Source: DASUVM01 sp963704675 (GTDB lineage Bacteria; Patescibacteriota; Saccharimonadia; Saccharimonadales; Saccharimonadaceae). From it: a stretch of 64,000 nt of DNA. The notes under the pieces are model-generated. The model saw only the letters and a list, made by a program, of their open reading frames with translations, did not search any database and was not told the DNA's origin. Position numbers and translations under genes: made by a program. Below, in pieces: positions 7,909 through 16,755 of the stretch. The DNA lies in assembly GCA_963704675.1 (NCBI GenBank), contig OY969928.1:1054001-1118000 (forward strand), written 5' to 3'. Positions within the stretch are counted from its first letter, which is position 1, and each line of letters starts with the position of its first letter.

Positions 7909-9264
7909 TCATGCACACAAACTTTGTTCTTCTGGTGTTGCCAATTCATGACGACAGAAATACCAGTTGCGTGCACCACCAGGGTCACGTTCGATCAAGC
8001 CGGGGCTTCTGGATTTGACAGGCAGGGTCATGCCTGGCTGTTCGAACTCGCTCGTGTCGATTTCGTCATCTGCTGGCATAACTTCATCTGCTGGTGAATG
8101 AGCAATGGCCTTGATTGATCGAACAGTGTAGTCCAGGCCGCCACTCTCCGGTTGCCAGGTGAACTCGATAATTACTTGGCAATGGTAGTCGGTGCTCCCG
8201 AAGCAAACTCCCATATCGATAACTTGCTTGCCGGTGCCGTCTGCATTAAACGTCAATGTAACGTCACGCGCTTGCCAGTCGCCAACAAATTGCCCGCCAT
8301 TTTCGGTGAGCTCTACGTGGCGAAGGTATTGACGAATCGAGTTGGTGACCTCGGATTGTACCTGAGATGCCTGAAGCATCTTGTTGTGATCGCACCAGGC
8401 CTCCGTCCATGGGCTGAGCAGCGAACTAGACGTTTCGCAGACAAACACTTTTTTGCCATCGCCATGGCCTGTTTTGGTGTATTCTGCCGTTGCCGAGTCA
8501 ACTGGTACCACCAGGTCGCCGCCAGTGCTGGCCGATGGCGAACAGCCCCACGGCAAGCAGGCCTGCCACGACACCTCTCCGGCGATCGCTTTTACCGAAA
8601 CGCCGGCCGGAAAATGCGCCAGTTTGGCTAGCTGCTCGGAGCCAATTCGCATACCTCCAGTGGCACGCGCTGCGTTGATCTGCTTGCACGCGTCAGCCAG
8701 CAGTGCGCCGAACGGTGCTTCGCAAGCCGAAAGCCAGAAGTACGATTCGAGATCGGCATATCGTGAGCCCTTGTGGGGCGTGCCGATAGTGATGACGTGA
8801 CCCACGGCGTCCTTGCTGTGAACACCGTAAGCTGCCGAATCGAGTGCCTCGCGGGCCGCCAGGCCGCCCATTGAGTGAGCTAGCAAAATAACCGGTCGTT
8901 TTGAGAGAAGGTGGTAGCAGGCGATGTACTGTGCAAGACGTGGAGCAATTTCAGAGTCGGTGACCCAACGGCTATTGACTTTCTCATAATTAAAGTAATC
9001 AGTTGTTGTGTCTTCGATGCCTTCAATTACGCTTGCCATTGAGGGGTCGCCATTTGCCCAGTCGCCAGGCTTCCCGTGATAGCCATGAATGGCAATCAGC
9101 GGGATCTTAGAGGAGGTTGCTTTAACCTGATCTGCTGATAGCCCCAAGTTAGCAATACACTTATGCTGCTGACTGGCTTCGGCCAACGGCGAAACCCCTA
9201 GTATCGTCATCAGCATGCCGACTACCAGCAAGAATGCTGATGTACGTGATGCCCGTCGCATCAA
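7909..9264 (-). CDS. Secreted alpha/beta-hydrolase (lipase/esterase-like)
   Basis: The product has 451 residues with a signal peptide (SAFLLVVGMLMTILGV, cleavage near AEA). The hydrolase fold shows an oxyanion-loop HGYHG (about residue 60), the nucleophile motif LLAHSMGGLAARE (G/A-H-S-M-G-G, serine near 130), and TIGTPHKGS, as in lipases acting on acyl esters and in PGAP1-like enzymes. Candidate acid and base residues lie in GGDLVVPVDSA and GHGDGKK or CDHNKM. A further domain of about 140 residues (from about 310, FVGDWQARDVTLTFN) looks like a separate beta-rich module with several cysteines. The gene is the second of a two-gene operon, nine bases after the upstream gene. It probably cleaves host or environmental lipids at the cell surface; the substrate is not predictable. 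Confidence 0.8.
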   Translation of the reverse strand: MMRRASRTSAFLLVVGMLMTILGVSPLAEASQQHKCIANLGLSADQVKATSSKIPLIAIHGYHGKPGDWANGDPSMASVIEGIEDTTTDYFNYEKVNSRWVTDSEIAPRLAQYIACYHLLSKRPVILLAHSMGGLAAREALDSAAYGVHSKDAVGHVITIGTPHKGSRYADLESYFWLSACEAPFGALLADACKQINAARATGGMRIGSEQLAKLAHFPAGVSVKAIAGEVSWQACLPWGCSPSASTGGDLVVPVDSATAEYTKTGHGDGKKVFVCETSSSLLSPWTEAWCDHNKMLQASQVQSEVTNSIRQYLRHVELTENGGQFVGDWQARDVTLTFNADGTGKQVIDMGVCFGSTDYHCQVIIEFTWQPESGGLDYTVRSIKAIAHSPADEVMPADDEIDTSEFEQPGMTLPVKSRSPGLIERDPGGARNWYFCRHELATPEEQSLCA

Positions 9265-9273
9265 GAATCCCCT

Positions 9274-9711
9274 TTACTGGATGTGGTGAATCTTCCACTG
9301 CTCGCCGCCGGTGTATTCGAAGAATACGTTGACCTCGCTCGGGTCTTTGCCTGGCATCGCCAATGTTGCTTTGGCGTGGGCAGCAGCATCGTGAGACTCT
9401 AGTGTCTCTTTGTGAAGAGTTAGCGCCGTTCCGCTCGGCGGCATCGGCAGCCCTGCTACCGGCACTGCCCAGACTGATTCAAACACAGCCGGGTCGGGGC
9501 TGAGCATTTTGGCTGTTAGCTCGTCTACCTCGTCAATTGTTAGTGCTGGCGCACCTGACGAAGTTTTTTCTTGCTGCGTTGCGGCCGACGAAGCCTTCGT
9601 TTCTTGCGCACCAGTTTCATGATTCGAGCTAAAGACCCAAAACCCGACTGCCGTCACAATCACAAGACAGCCAACGGCAGCAAACGCTAGTAGTTTATTC
9701 CGACGAGACAT
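9274..9711 (-). CDS. Single-pass membrane-anchored small protein, operon partner of the lipase
   Basis: The ATG at 9711 has a good AGGAGC site upstream, so I use it rather than the ATG at 9831 of the longer frame. The resulting 145-residue protein has a basic start (MSRRNKLL), one membrane helix (about 8-28), a linker rich in Ala, Ser, Thr and Gln, and a folded outer domain with ALTIDEVDELTAKML and FFEYTGGEQWKIHHI. The C-terminal pattern resembles NTF2/SnoaL-like or lipoprotein cone domains, but this is only an impression. It is immediately upstream of the secreted lipase (nine-base gap), so the two are likely made together, and this protein may assist or anchor it. Confidence 0.6.
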   Translation of the reverse strand: MSRRNKLLAFAAVGCLVIVTAVGFWVFSSNHETGAQETKASSAATQQEKTSSGAPALTIDEVDELTAKMLSPDPAVFESVWAVPVAGLPMPPSGTALTLHKETLESHDAAAHAKATLAMPGKDPSEVNVFFEYTGGEQWKIHHIQ

Positions 9712-9804
9712 ACCCGCTCCTTTCTCGTTAGGGGCTTTTGTATGTGCAATCCTCGATGTATGAAGCCAAGGACGTCGACATAATAACATACTTTTCGAAT
9801 ATGC

Positions 9805-9810
9805 TATTAT
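9805..9810 (+). promoter_or_regulatory. -10 box, leaderless start
   Basis: TATTAT at 9805-9810, preceded by TGC, lies six bases before the ATG at 9817. Confidence 0.45.
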
Positions 9811-9816
9811 GCTGAC

Positions 9817-10296
9817 ATGAAGAATAACCAAAAGCGTTTTAAGTTTTCTAAAAAAAATATATTCCTAGGGGCTCTGGGAATTATTGTTATTTTATTAGTC
9901 GGTTGGTGGATGTATGGTAATTTTGTGCCGCGACCTCTAGGACAGGAGAGTAACGTGCGATACATCGGGAAGGAAGATTATGGATGCTGGTATTGTGACG
10001 CATCACCCACAACGCTTTATTACTACACAACTGATATGCGACCGCCGATGCTTGTTGAATACTTTAAAAAAGCTTCAATTAATGCTCAAGAGACAGAGAA
10101 ACTTCAGGCAGTTGATTCAGCTGCTGATCCAAATGGTTTTTTCATGTTACGCTCCCCCGGTAATAGTGCGTTTTATGTTGAGTATATAAAAAAAGATGTA
10201 GTGCATATGAAGAAGATAGGGTTAAAAGATCCCGTAAAAAAATATGTATTCAGGATTAGGGCCGAAAACTATCAAGCGGCCAAAGAATCTCTTTAA
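9817..10296 (+). CDS. Single-pass membrane protein, paralogue of the 7302 gene
   Basis: The product has 159 residues. A very basic cytosolic start (KNNQKRFKFSKKN) leads to one membrane helix (about 16-36) and an outer domain. It matches the minus-strand protein at 7302-7766 along its length: P-x-x-LG, YIGKEDYG, YYYTTDM, YF, and a C-terminal KKYVFRIRAENYQAAKESL corresponding to KRYVISILNSDYEAVKAAL. Two cysteines in CWYCDA are not shared by the paralogue. AT-rich codons and a low-GC upstream region mark it as a different class from the GC-rich lipase genes beside it. Function is unknown; a surface-exposed role is inferred. Confidence 0.6.
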   Translation: MKNNQKRFKFSKKNIFLGALGIIVILLVGWWMYGNFVPRPLGQESNVRYIGKEDYGCWYCDASPTTLYYYTTDMRPPMLVEYFKKASINAQETEKLQAVDSAADPNGFFMLRSPGNSAFYVEYIKKDVVHMKKIGLKDPVKKYVFRIRAENYQAAKESL

Positions 10297-10369
10297 CCAT
10301 TTATAATAGTTACAGTGCCAGCGTATGCAACAATATGCCTCACATGCTACACTAAGCATAAGCGTATCT

Positions 10370-11152
10370 ATGAATAAACTTATTATTGCCAACTGGAAAA
10401 TGCATCTTAATATCGCTGAGTCGAGCCTGCTTTTGCGTAATCTTGAAAAACTTGTTTCGGTGCCAAAAGGTGTTGAAGTTGCCTTGGCACCTAATATGTT
10501 GGCGCTTCAATCTATTAGTTTGCAGTTGCAGCATCATCGTAAATTTAAATTAGCTGCCCAGAACTGCTTTTGGCGAGATGACGGGCCCTATACCGGCGAA
10601 GTCTCAGCCAATATGCTCAGGGGATTGGTGCAGTACGTTATTATTGGTCACTCTGAACGTCGCCATACTTTTGGCGAAACCGATACACTCATTCGTCATA
10701 AGGTGCAGGCTGTTGTTCGTAATCATATGCAGCCCATACTCTGCGTTGGCGAAACTGCCCAGGAAAAGGCCGATGGTGATACTCATTTTGTATTACAAGA
10801 TCAAGTAGTGGCTGGCCTTTCAAACGTTACATCTGAAGAAATTGATCGGATAGTAATCGCCTATGAACCCGTATGGGCACTCAGTAACGGCAAAGATTTT
10901 GCTACTCATGCGACGCCCTCACCTGATGACGCTGCCAGCGCAGCTGCTTTTATCCGCAAACACGTCGCTTATCTCTTTGGCGAGGCGGCAGGCAAGAAAA
11001 TAAGAGTTATTTATGGTGGCAGCGTTAACGATCAAAATGCGCGTGGCTTTTTGAAAGCTAAAGGAATTGATGGTCTATTGGTTGGTGGAGCTAGCCTTAA
11101 CGTGCACAATTTTGCAAACATCATACACCTTGCCCGTAGCGAAAAAGCTTGA
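10370..11152 (+). CDS. tpiA: Triosephosphate isomerase
   Basis: The enzyme interconverts dihydroxyacetone phosphate and glyceraldehyde-3-phosphate. From the ATG at 10370 the protein has 260 residues and begins in the standard way, NKLIIANWKMH, containing the active-site lysine. Catalytic residues are visible: His in VIIGHSERR and Glu in IAYEPVWALS. The phosphate-gripping loop follows, then IYGGSVN and GLLVGGASL. An in-frame ATG at 10325 would add 15 residues. It sits eight bases after TACAGT (10311-10316), so a leaderless longer form cannot be excluded. The gene stands alone among accessory genes but belongs with pyk and pgk functionally. Confidence 0.95.
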   Translation: MNKLIIANWKMHLNIAESSLLLRNLEKLVSVPKGVEVALAPNMLALQSISLQLQHHRKFKLAAQNCFWRDDGPYTGEVSANMLRGLVQYVIIGHSERRHTFGETDTLIRHKVQAVVRNHMQPILCVGETAQEKADGDTHFVLQDQVVAGLSNVTSEEIDRIVIAYEPVWALSNGKDFATHATPSPDDAASAAAFIRKHVAYLFGEAAGKKIRVIYGGSVNDQNARGFLKAKGIDGLLVGGASLNVHNFANIIHLARSEKA

Positions 11153-11205
11153 AGTAGGGTAGAGTGGTGGGTAAGCATAACAACAATAAAAGGGTGCGGA
11201 TATAA

Positions 11206-12483
11206 ATGAGTGCTCCTGAGCTTGATTTTGATGAACTCGACAAAGCAATCAATAATGTCTTAAGTGATAAAGAAGTGCAAAAAGAGGCGGCTTCGATGTC
11301 TGCCCCTCAAACAGCACCTACGAGATCGGCTGTACCCATAAGGCAAAGTCAGCCAGTATCCCAAAAGCTCGCTATGCCTAAGCCAGCAATCCCTTCTATG
11401 CCTGCATTGGGCGATCGTGTGCAGGGCCGACCATCGGCTGCGCCAGTATCCGACGTACCAGCTCGAAAACCAGTTGCCAGGCCTGTAACACCTGCTGTCC
11501 GGCGTGGTGTCATTGATATTATGAGCCCGCCAAGCAAGCGGCCTTCACGCCAAGGCGCAACTTTGCAGCCTGTTAGTGATGTTAAGGCGGCATCCCGGTC
11601 ATCTCAAGCGGTAGCTCCACCGGCGTCACAGCCCCAAACAGTACCACCTGCAGAGCGGGCCTTGCGTTGGCCACCACGCGCTGAAGAGCCTCAGCCTGAA
11701 TCTAAGCCGACTGCCGGTCAAGTTCAGCAGGAATCACATCAGGCATTTGAAACACATAAAGCGACGCCGTCTCAGCTTCCAGCACAAGCTGAAGAGGATA
11801 GTTTTGAACAATTTGATCAGCTCTCACGTAGCGGCTTTGACTTCGCAGATAACGAAAATCAACCACCGGCCGAGCAGGTGCAAAACACTTTGAATGCCGT
11901 GCAAGAAAAACAAAAAGAGCTCTCAGCCTCTCCGCCTGCCTCGCCATTCTTAACAGACGCTAAAGTAGAAAAGCGACCACTGGGTGGATACAGCACAGCC
12001 CCAGTTGAAAAATTGCAACCAGAGCAAGAAGAGGCTAAACAGCCCGAGGTGTTAGAGGGTATGCCGACTGATCCATTGCTCGAGGAGCATTATGATGATG
12101 CGCCTCCAACAATCATGGAACCTACCCAAATACCCGTTACCACCGAAGCCGTACCAGAGAATGCACATACTGGCGTCAAGCTTGATCATCTCTTAGACGA
12201 TGGCAGCGAGCACGAGGTTAACGTACCACAGGCAAGCGCGCAGAATACCGTCCCACCGAGTGCTACGCAATCTATTCCGCAACAATACAAAGTCGCCGAA
12301 CAAAAAAACGAAGAAAAACCACGCCCTATTTTTGATACCAATGAATATCACGCACCACTTTCAGAAGCTTCACCAGTAAAGCATCAGGGCATAGGTATGT
12401 GGGTGACACTAGTAGTTATATTGCTGCTTGCAGTTGCCGGTGGGCTCTTCATTTACTTCTATGGCAGTCAACTTGGGCTTTAA
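11206..12483 (+). CDS. Pro/Gln-rich acidic protein with C-terminal membrane anchor
   Basis: The product has 425 residues. A short acidic N-terminal motif (APELDFDELDKAINNVL) is followed by about 370 residues of low-complexity, disordered sequence rich in Pro, Ala, Gln and Glu. A single C-terminal membrane helix (WVTLVVILLLAVAGGLFIY) precedes a short tail. With no signal peptide, it is predicted to be a tail-anchored protein with the disordered part in the cytosol. The N-terminal motif could be a short linear docking motif. The 3' end lies 33 bases before the pcrA start. Function is unknown; cytosolic tethering at the membrane, for example of division or secretion proteins, is speculative. Confidence 0.65.
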   Translation: MSAPELDFDELDKAINNVLSDKEVQKEAASMSAPQTAPTRSAVPIRQSQPVSQKLAMPKPAIPSMPALGDRVQGRPSAAPVSDVPARKPVARPVTPAVRRGVIDIMSPPSKRPSRQGATLQPVSDVKAASRSSQAVAPPASQPQTVPPAERALRWPPRAEEPQPESKPTAGQVQQESHQAFETHKATPSQLPAQAEEDSFEQFDQLSRSGFDFADNENQPPAEQVQNTLNAVQEKQKELSASPPASPFLTDAKVEKRPLGGYSTAPVEKLQPEQEEAKQPEVLEGMPTDPLLEEHYDDAPPTIMEPTQIPVTTEAVPENAHTGVKLDHLLDDGSEHEVNVPQASAQNTVPPSATQSIPQQYKVAEQKNEEKPRPIFDTNEYHAPLSEASPVKHQGIGMWVTLVVILLLAVAGGLFIYFYGSQLGL

Positions 12484-12502
12484 CCGAGGCCTACCTAGTT
12501 GC

Positions 12503-12508
12503 TACAAT
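12503..12508 (+). promoter_or_regulatory. -10 box, leaderless GTG start of pcrA
   Basis: TACAAT (12503-12508) is followed by seven bases and then the GTG at 12516. This supports the GTG as true start over the ATG at 12399 inside the preceding gene. Confidence 0.5.
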
Positions 12509-12515
12509 AATCAAC

Positions 12516-14666
12516 GTGCATTATTTACTTGAAGATCTAAACGACGAACAGCGCCGCGCTGTTTTACATGAGGTGGGCCCACTGCTTATTTTGGCTGGAG
12601 CCGGTTCAGGCAAAACTAAAACTTTGACGCATCGAATTGCTTATCTTGTTGCTGAAAAAAGTATTCGGCCAGATGAAATCTTAGCCGTCACCTTTACGAA
12701 CAAAGCAGCTAAAGAAATGCGAGAACGACTCGGACATTTAGTTGGCCAAGATGGTTCAAACCGCAGCTTTATGCCCTGGATGGGCACCTTTCACTCAATC
12801 TGCGTACGTTTGTTGCGCTATGATGGTGAACAAATTGGCATATCGCGCAATTTTGTAATCTTTGATGATGGTGACCGGCTTTCAGTTATCAAAAGCGCCA
12901 TGAAGGAACTTGGCATTAGTGAAAAATCTTTCAAACCACGTGCCATCCTTAGCCTTATAAGCAGTGCTAAGAACGAGCTTATTACTCCTGACGAATTTGC
13001 TCTCACTACTCGTTTACCGCTGCAACGGGCTGCCGCCGGCGTTTACCCCAAATATGAACGTGCTCGCAAAGCAGCAAGCGCACTCGATTTTGACGATCTT
13101 ATTGCCGAAACCGTTCGTTTGCTGCAACAAGTGCCTGAAATTCGTGGCAAATGGCAGCAGCGTTTTAAATATGTTCTTATTGACGAATACCAAGATACGA
13201 ACGCAGCGCAATATAAATTAGTTCGCTTGTTAACGAACAAGCAAAATAACATCTGTGTCGTCGGTGACGATTGGCAAAGCATCTATAGTTGGCGGGGGGC
13301 TGATTTTACCAATATTTTGCGCTTTGAAACCGATTTTCCGGGCACAAATGTTATTAAGCTCGAGCAAAATTACCGTTCAACCAAGCACATTTTAGATGCT
13401 GCCCATAAAGTGATAACTAAAAATGATAATCGGTCTGATAAAAAGTTATGGACGAAGTCCGCTGATGGTGAACCTGTGCAAATTATGCAAGTTGGTTCAG
13501 AATCGCACGAAGGCGAAGTGATTGTCAGTCGAATTAAAGCTCAAGTTGGCTTAAAACTAAGAAATTATAATGAATTTGCCATATTGTATCGTACTAATGC
13601 CCAAAGCCGTTCGATTGAAGAATCATTTCTACGTTATAGCATTCCATATCGCGTGGTTGGCGGTGTGCGTTTTTATGATCGCAAAGAAATTAAAGATATT
13701 TTGGCCTACTTACGACTGCTTTATCAGCCTAACGATCGTGCCAGTTTTCTCAGAATTGCCAATGTGCCGACACGTGGCCTGGGCGCAGTCTCGATCAATC
13801 GCTTTTTAGATTGGCAAGCAACCGCTAGTTTAGATATCGTTAGTGCCTTGCTGCAAGCAGATATGATACCCAAATTGCAAACAAAAGCGCGCACAGCACT
13901 CATTGAGCTTGGCGGTGTAATCAAACGGCTCGATGAGAAGCGCCCTACCATCGACTTGCCAGAACTCATTGAACTTTGTATTAAGCGCATTGACTATCTT
14001 AAATATCTCGATGACGGCAGCGTTCAGGCCGAAGAGCGTCAAAATAACGTACGTGAACTGCTCTCAGTTGCTCGTGAATACACCGATTTGGGCTTAAGCG
14101 GCTTTTTAGAAGAGGTCGCTTTAATTTCTGATCTCGACGGGATTGACACTGGTAATGATGCCGTGACACTTATGACACTTCATGCCGCCAAGGGCCTGGA
14201 ATTTCCGGTTGTCTTTATGATCGGCATGGAAGAAGGCATCTTCCCACACAGCCGAGCCCTCTATGAGCCAACCGAAATGGAAGAAGAACGGCGTCTCTGC
14301 TATGTTGGTATGACACGTGCGAAAGAAGAATTATTTTTAACCACTGCTGCTTCACGCATGCTCTATGGCATGACACAGCATAATGTACCATCGCGGTTCT
14401 TAGCCGATATCGATGGCGGCGCTAGCCTTGCGCCAACATATGGTTTTGGCGGATCGCTCAATACCGAACCAACCAATACACCCGAAACGGGTGAGCCTGA
14501 GATTATATTCGATGACGATGGCTTAAAGCCCGGTGATAGGGTGAAGCACCAATTCTTTGGCACTGGGTTGGTTGTTGCTATCGACGGTAACAACATAACC
14601 ATTGACTTTGAACGTGGTACTAAAAAGCTGAACGCCGCTTTCGCCCCATTGACGAAATTAACATAG
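12516..14666 (+). CDS. pcrA: UvrD/PcrA-family DNA helicase
   Basis: This superfamily 1A 3'-5' helicase acts in nucleotide excision repair, mismatch repair and removal of recombinase from DNA. From the GTG at 12516 it has 716 residues, the normal PcrA length. Motifs in order: LNDEQRRAV (Q motif), LAGAGSGKTKTL (Walker A), AVTFTNKAAKEM (motif Ia), IDEYQDTN (Walker B), VVGDDWQSIYSWRGA (motif III), LEQNYRST (motif IV), VTLMTLHAAKGLEF (motif V), and ERRLCYVGMTRA (motif VI). The C-terminal KOW/Tudor-like module (GDRVKHQFFGTGLVV, about 665-710), which in PcrA/UvrD contacts RNA polymerase, is present. The ATG at 12399 would overlap the previous gene and add non-conserved residues. Confidence 0.95.
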   Translation: MHYLLEDLNDEQRRAVLHEVGPLLILAGAGSGKTKTLTHRIAYLVAEKSIRPDEILAVTFTNKAAKEMRERLGHLVGQDGSNRSFMPWMGTFHSICVRLLRYDGEQIGISRNFVIFDDGDRLSVIKSAMKELGISEKSFKPRAILSLISSAKNELITPDEFALTTRLPLQRAAAGVYPKYERARKAASALDFDDLIAETVRLLQQVPEIRGKWQQRFKYVLIDEYQDTNAAQYKLVRLLTNKQNNICVVGDDWQSIYSWRGADFTNILRFETDFPGTNVIKLEQNYRSTKHILDAAHKVITKNDNRSDKKLWTKSADGEPVQIMQVGSESHEGEVIVSRIKAQVGLKLRNYNEFAILYRTNAQSRSIEESFLRYSIPYRVVGGVRFYDRKEIKDILAYLRLLYQPNDRASFLRIANVPTRGLGAVSINRFLDWQATASLDIVSALLQADMIPKLQTKARTALIELGGVIKRLDEKRPTIDLPELIELCIKRIDYLKYLDDGSVQAEERQNNVRELLSVAREYTDLGLSGFLEEVALISDLDGIDTGNDAVTLMTLHAAKGLEFPVVFMIGMEEGIFPHSRALYEPTEMEEERRLCYVGMTRAKEELFLTTAASRMLYGMTQHNVPSRFLADIDGGASLAPTYGFGGSLNTEPTNTPETGEPEIIFDDDGLKPGDRVKHQFFGTGLVVAIDGNNITIDFERGTKKLNAAFAPLTKLT

Positions 14667-14777
14667 CCTAAAGCATGGGCTTTACGGTAAAGCTAGCAGC
14701 AATATTGTACTTTTGGGTACTTTATGTTTTTATAATAGTGCAAGTTAGGTTACTGCTCTAGTGATTGTGAGATTGCG

Positions 14778-15368
14778 ATGCAACGTAGCCAAGTCAGGAC
14801 TCGTCGGCTGACAGCAGTATTGTCAGTTATTGGTGGAGCTTTTGTCTATTGGGTCGTCAGCATCTTAATTAAGCAGATGCCAGTAAGCTCGATGGGCCAA
14901 TACAGCCTTTTCTTCGGCGATATATCGCATTGGCCGTCATTCATCGTCAGAAGCTTTTGGCCGCTTGATCTCGTTGCCAATTGCCTATTCCTCTGGTTGA
15001 CAATGTACATTGTACTAGTCAAGCTCAGCTCCCCAGGAAGGCTCGATTCAGCCAAGTCGGTTGCCCTCTGGGTAGCTGGTGGCTTTGGCGGTATTGGCGG
15101 TGTCTTTATGAGTAGCTTAGGGTGGTACGTTGGGCTTGAAGGCTTCATACTTTTCAGTGGATCAGCTTTGCTTCTGATAGCCGTCATCGCAGTAGTAGTC
15201 ACGGTTATCATCGCCACCGGCCTCCTGGCCACTTCTGCCTGCGATTGGCTGTGGCGGCAAATACGTCATCTACGAGTCGTTCGCCCCTTCGTCAGGCTTG
15301 GCAACTGGCTCGCCGCGAAAGATGTCCCTGAAACATCATCGGGGTCATCTGACGATCGTCGTTGGTAA
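14778..15368 (+). CDS. Multi-pass membrane protein of unknown function
   Basis: The product has 196 residues with about four membrane helices (VLSVIGGAFVYWVVSILI, LVANCLFLWLTMYIVLV, a Gly-rich helix around VAGGFGGIGGVF, and LLLIAVIAVVVTVIIATG). A cytosolic basic segment (RQIRHLRVVRPFVRL) and a Ser/Asp-rich tail follow. A TATAAT box near 14733 gives it its own promoter. A hairpin terminator follows at 15406. No transporter or enzyme signature is visible. It is an isolated accessory gene between pcrA and the G5 protein gene. Confidence 0.6.
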   Translation: MQRSQVRTRRLTAVLSVIGGAFVYWVVSILIKQMPVSSMGQYSLFFGDISHWPSFIVRSFWPLDLVANCLFLWLTMYIVLVKLSSPGRLDSAKSVALWVAGGFGGIGGVFMSSLGWYVGLEGFILFSGSALLLIAVIAVVVTVIIATGLLATSACDWLWRQIRHLRVVRPFVRLGNWLAAKDVPETSSGSSDDRRW

Positions 15369-15405
15369 ACTAGTCAACTAATCATGCTTGCTCGGACCGA
15401 GTGCC

Positions 15406-15456
15406 GAAAAAGGATCGTGTGTTACATCATGACCTAGCCGGCGCCGGTCCTTTTTC
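15406..15456 (+). terminator. Terminator hairpin
   Basis: GAAAAAGGATC (15406-15416) pairs with GGTCCTTTTTC (15446-15456), ending in TTTTT. The loop contains the palindrome CCGGCGCCGG and starts with GATCGTGTG, a string also found in the dispersed repeat, probably by chance. Confidence 0.6.
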
Positions 15457-15530
15457 GTATATTCATCACACATAGCTATAAGTATGTTATAATTTGCTGC
15501 AGTACTGATGGTGGAAGTACACATTTATTT

Positions 15531-16742
15531 ATGCTAATAACGCGTATTTTAGGCACAATCACACAGAAAAAACTCATCCTCCTAAGCCTTTTAGTAGTGA
15601 TGGGTCTTGCTGTGTTTTTTGGTACATTTTTTACACCTGCGAGAGCGGGTAATCAGCGCGTTATCACTATTCACGATGGTTCAAAACTGCAAACGGTCAC
15701 TACTGATGCTGCTTCGATTGAAGAAGTGCTTGAACGTGCCAAAATTAATGTTAATCCCAAAGATTTAATTGAGCCTAGCCTTGATACACCGCTTGTCTCG
15801 CCGGCCTATAGTGTGAATATCTATCGTGCCCGGCCGGTAACGATTGTCGATGGCAACCTACGCAAACAAGTTATGACGCCGTATCAAGGTGGCCGCTCAA
15901 TTGTAAAACATGCCGGAATAACACTTTATGATGAAGATGAGGTAAAGAGCGAGCGCATTGAAAATTTTGTGAGTGATGGGGCTTTTGGCCTTAAAATCTC
16001 AATTGACCGCGCGGTGCCAATGACACTTGTGCTCTATGGTTCGCCAACACCGATCCGTACGCAAGCTACTAATGTTGAGGAGCTGTTACGGGAAAAGAAT
16101 ATTAATTTCAGTTCACAAGACGGTATGTCGTTATCGGTGAGAACACCAATTACTGAAAATATGATCCTTGATGTCTGGCGTAACGGTGCACAAACCAAAA
16201 CGGAAGAACGGCCAATAGCCTTTGAAACTGAAAGAATTCAAAATACCGATAGAGAAGTGGGTTACCGGGAGATTAAGGAGCCTGGCCAACCCGGTAAGAA
16301 AATCGTCACCTACCAAATTGAACTGCGCAATGGCAAAGAAGTAGCTCGCAAAGAAATTCAAGCGGTTGCCGTACAGCAGCCAACGAGACAGGTAGAAGTT
16401 ATTGGAACTAAGCCTCGAGCCGGTAACGCTCTTTCTAAGGCCAAAGGTGTCGTCCACTCTGTTGATAGTAAAGGTGTTGTGCATCGGGAAACATATTATG
16501 ATCTGCCGATGAACGTCGTGATGAGGGCGTGTGGTGGTACCTATAGTGTCAGAGCAGACGGCGCCAAGGTAGATCAAAACGGGTACATACTCGTGGCGGC
16601 GAATCTGAACCGGTACCCGCGCTGCTCAATAGTGGAAACAAGCTTGGGTTTGGGCAAGGTCTACGATACGGGCGGGTTCGCACGTGTCCATCCGGATGGT
16701 TTTGATTTAGCGACCGACTGGTCTAATTATGATGGAAGGTAA
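15531..16742 (+). CDS. YabE-like cell-wall protein: DUF348 repeats, G5 domain, 3D-like domain
   Basis: The product has 403 residues. An N-terminal signal anchor (KKLILLSLLVVMGLAVFF) is followed by ubiquitin-like DUF348 repeats (about 44-90, 95-140 and 150-212), a G5 domain (about 215-295, with EVGYREIKEPGQPGKK), and a C-terminal region of about 85 residues ending in VYDTGGFARVHPDGFD. That end matches the active-site D-TGG ... D pattern of 3D-domain lytic transglycosylases. YabE of Bacillus and Rpf of actinobacteria have this architecture and remodel peptidoglycan. In Bacillus yabE lies in the metS-tatD-yabE-rnmV-ksgA group, and here ksgA is only 0.9 kb downstream. The start follows a TATAAT box at 15488 with a leader of about 37 bases. 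Confidence 0.85.
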   Translation: MLITRILGTITQKKLILLSLLVVMGLAVFFGTFFTPARAGNQRVITIHDGSKLQTVTTDAASIEEVLERAKINVNPKDLIEPSLDTPLVSPAYSVNIYRARPVTIVDGNLRKQVMTPYQGGRSIVKHAGITLYDEDEVKSERIENFVSDGAFGLKISIDRAVPMTLVLYGSPTPIRTQATNVEELLREKNINFSSQDGMSLSVRTPITENMILDVWRNGAQTKTEERPIAFETERIQNTDREVGYREIKEPGQPGKKIVTYQIELRNGKEVARKEIQAVAVQQPTRQVEVIGTKPRAGNALSKAKGVVHSVDSKGVVHRETYYDLPMNVVMRACGGTYSVRADGAKVDQNGYILVAANLNRYPRCSIVETSLGLGKVYDTGGFARVHPDGFDLATDWSNYDGR

Positions 16743-16755
16743 CGGAAAAGCCTAA

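Noticed and set aside
8152..8800. Long open frames on the plus strand opposite the lipase gene
   Set aside because: They mirror a GC-rich coding sequence on the other strand, lack start signals and family motifs, and overlap the secure lipase gene completely.
15406..15456. Possible further copy of the structured repeat (contains GATCGTGTG and GGTC)
   Set aside because: The outer stem ends in a normal T-tract, the P2/P3 hairpins and the GAGTG string are missing from inside, and it is much shorter. It is best read as an ordinary terminator.
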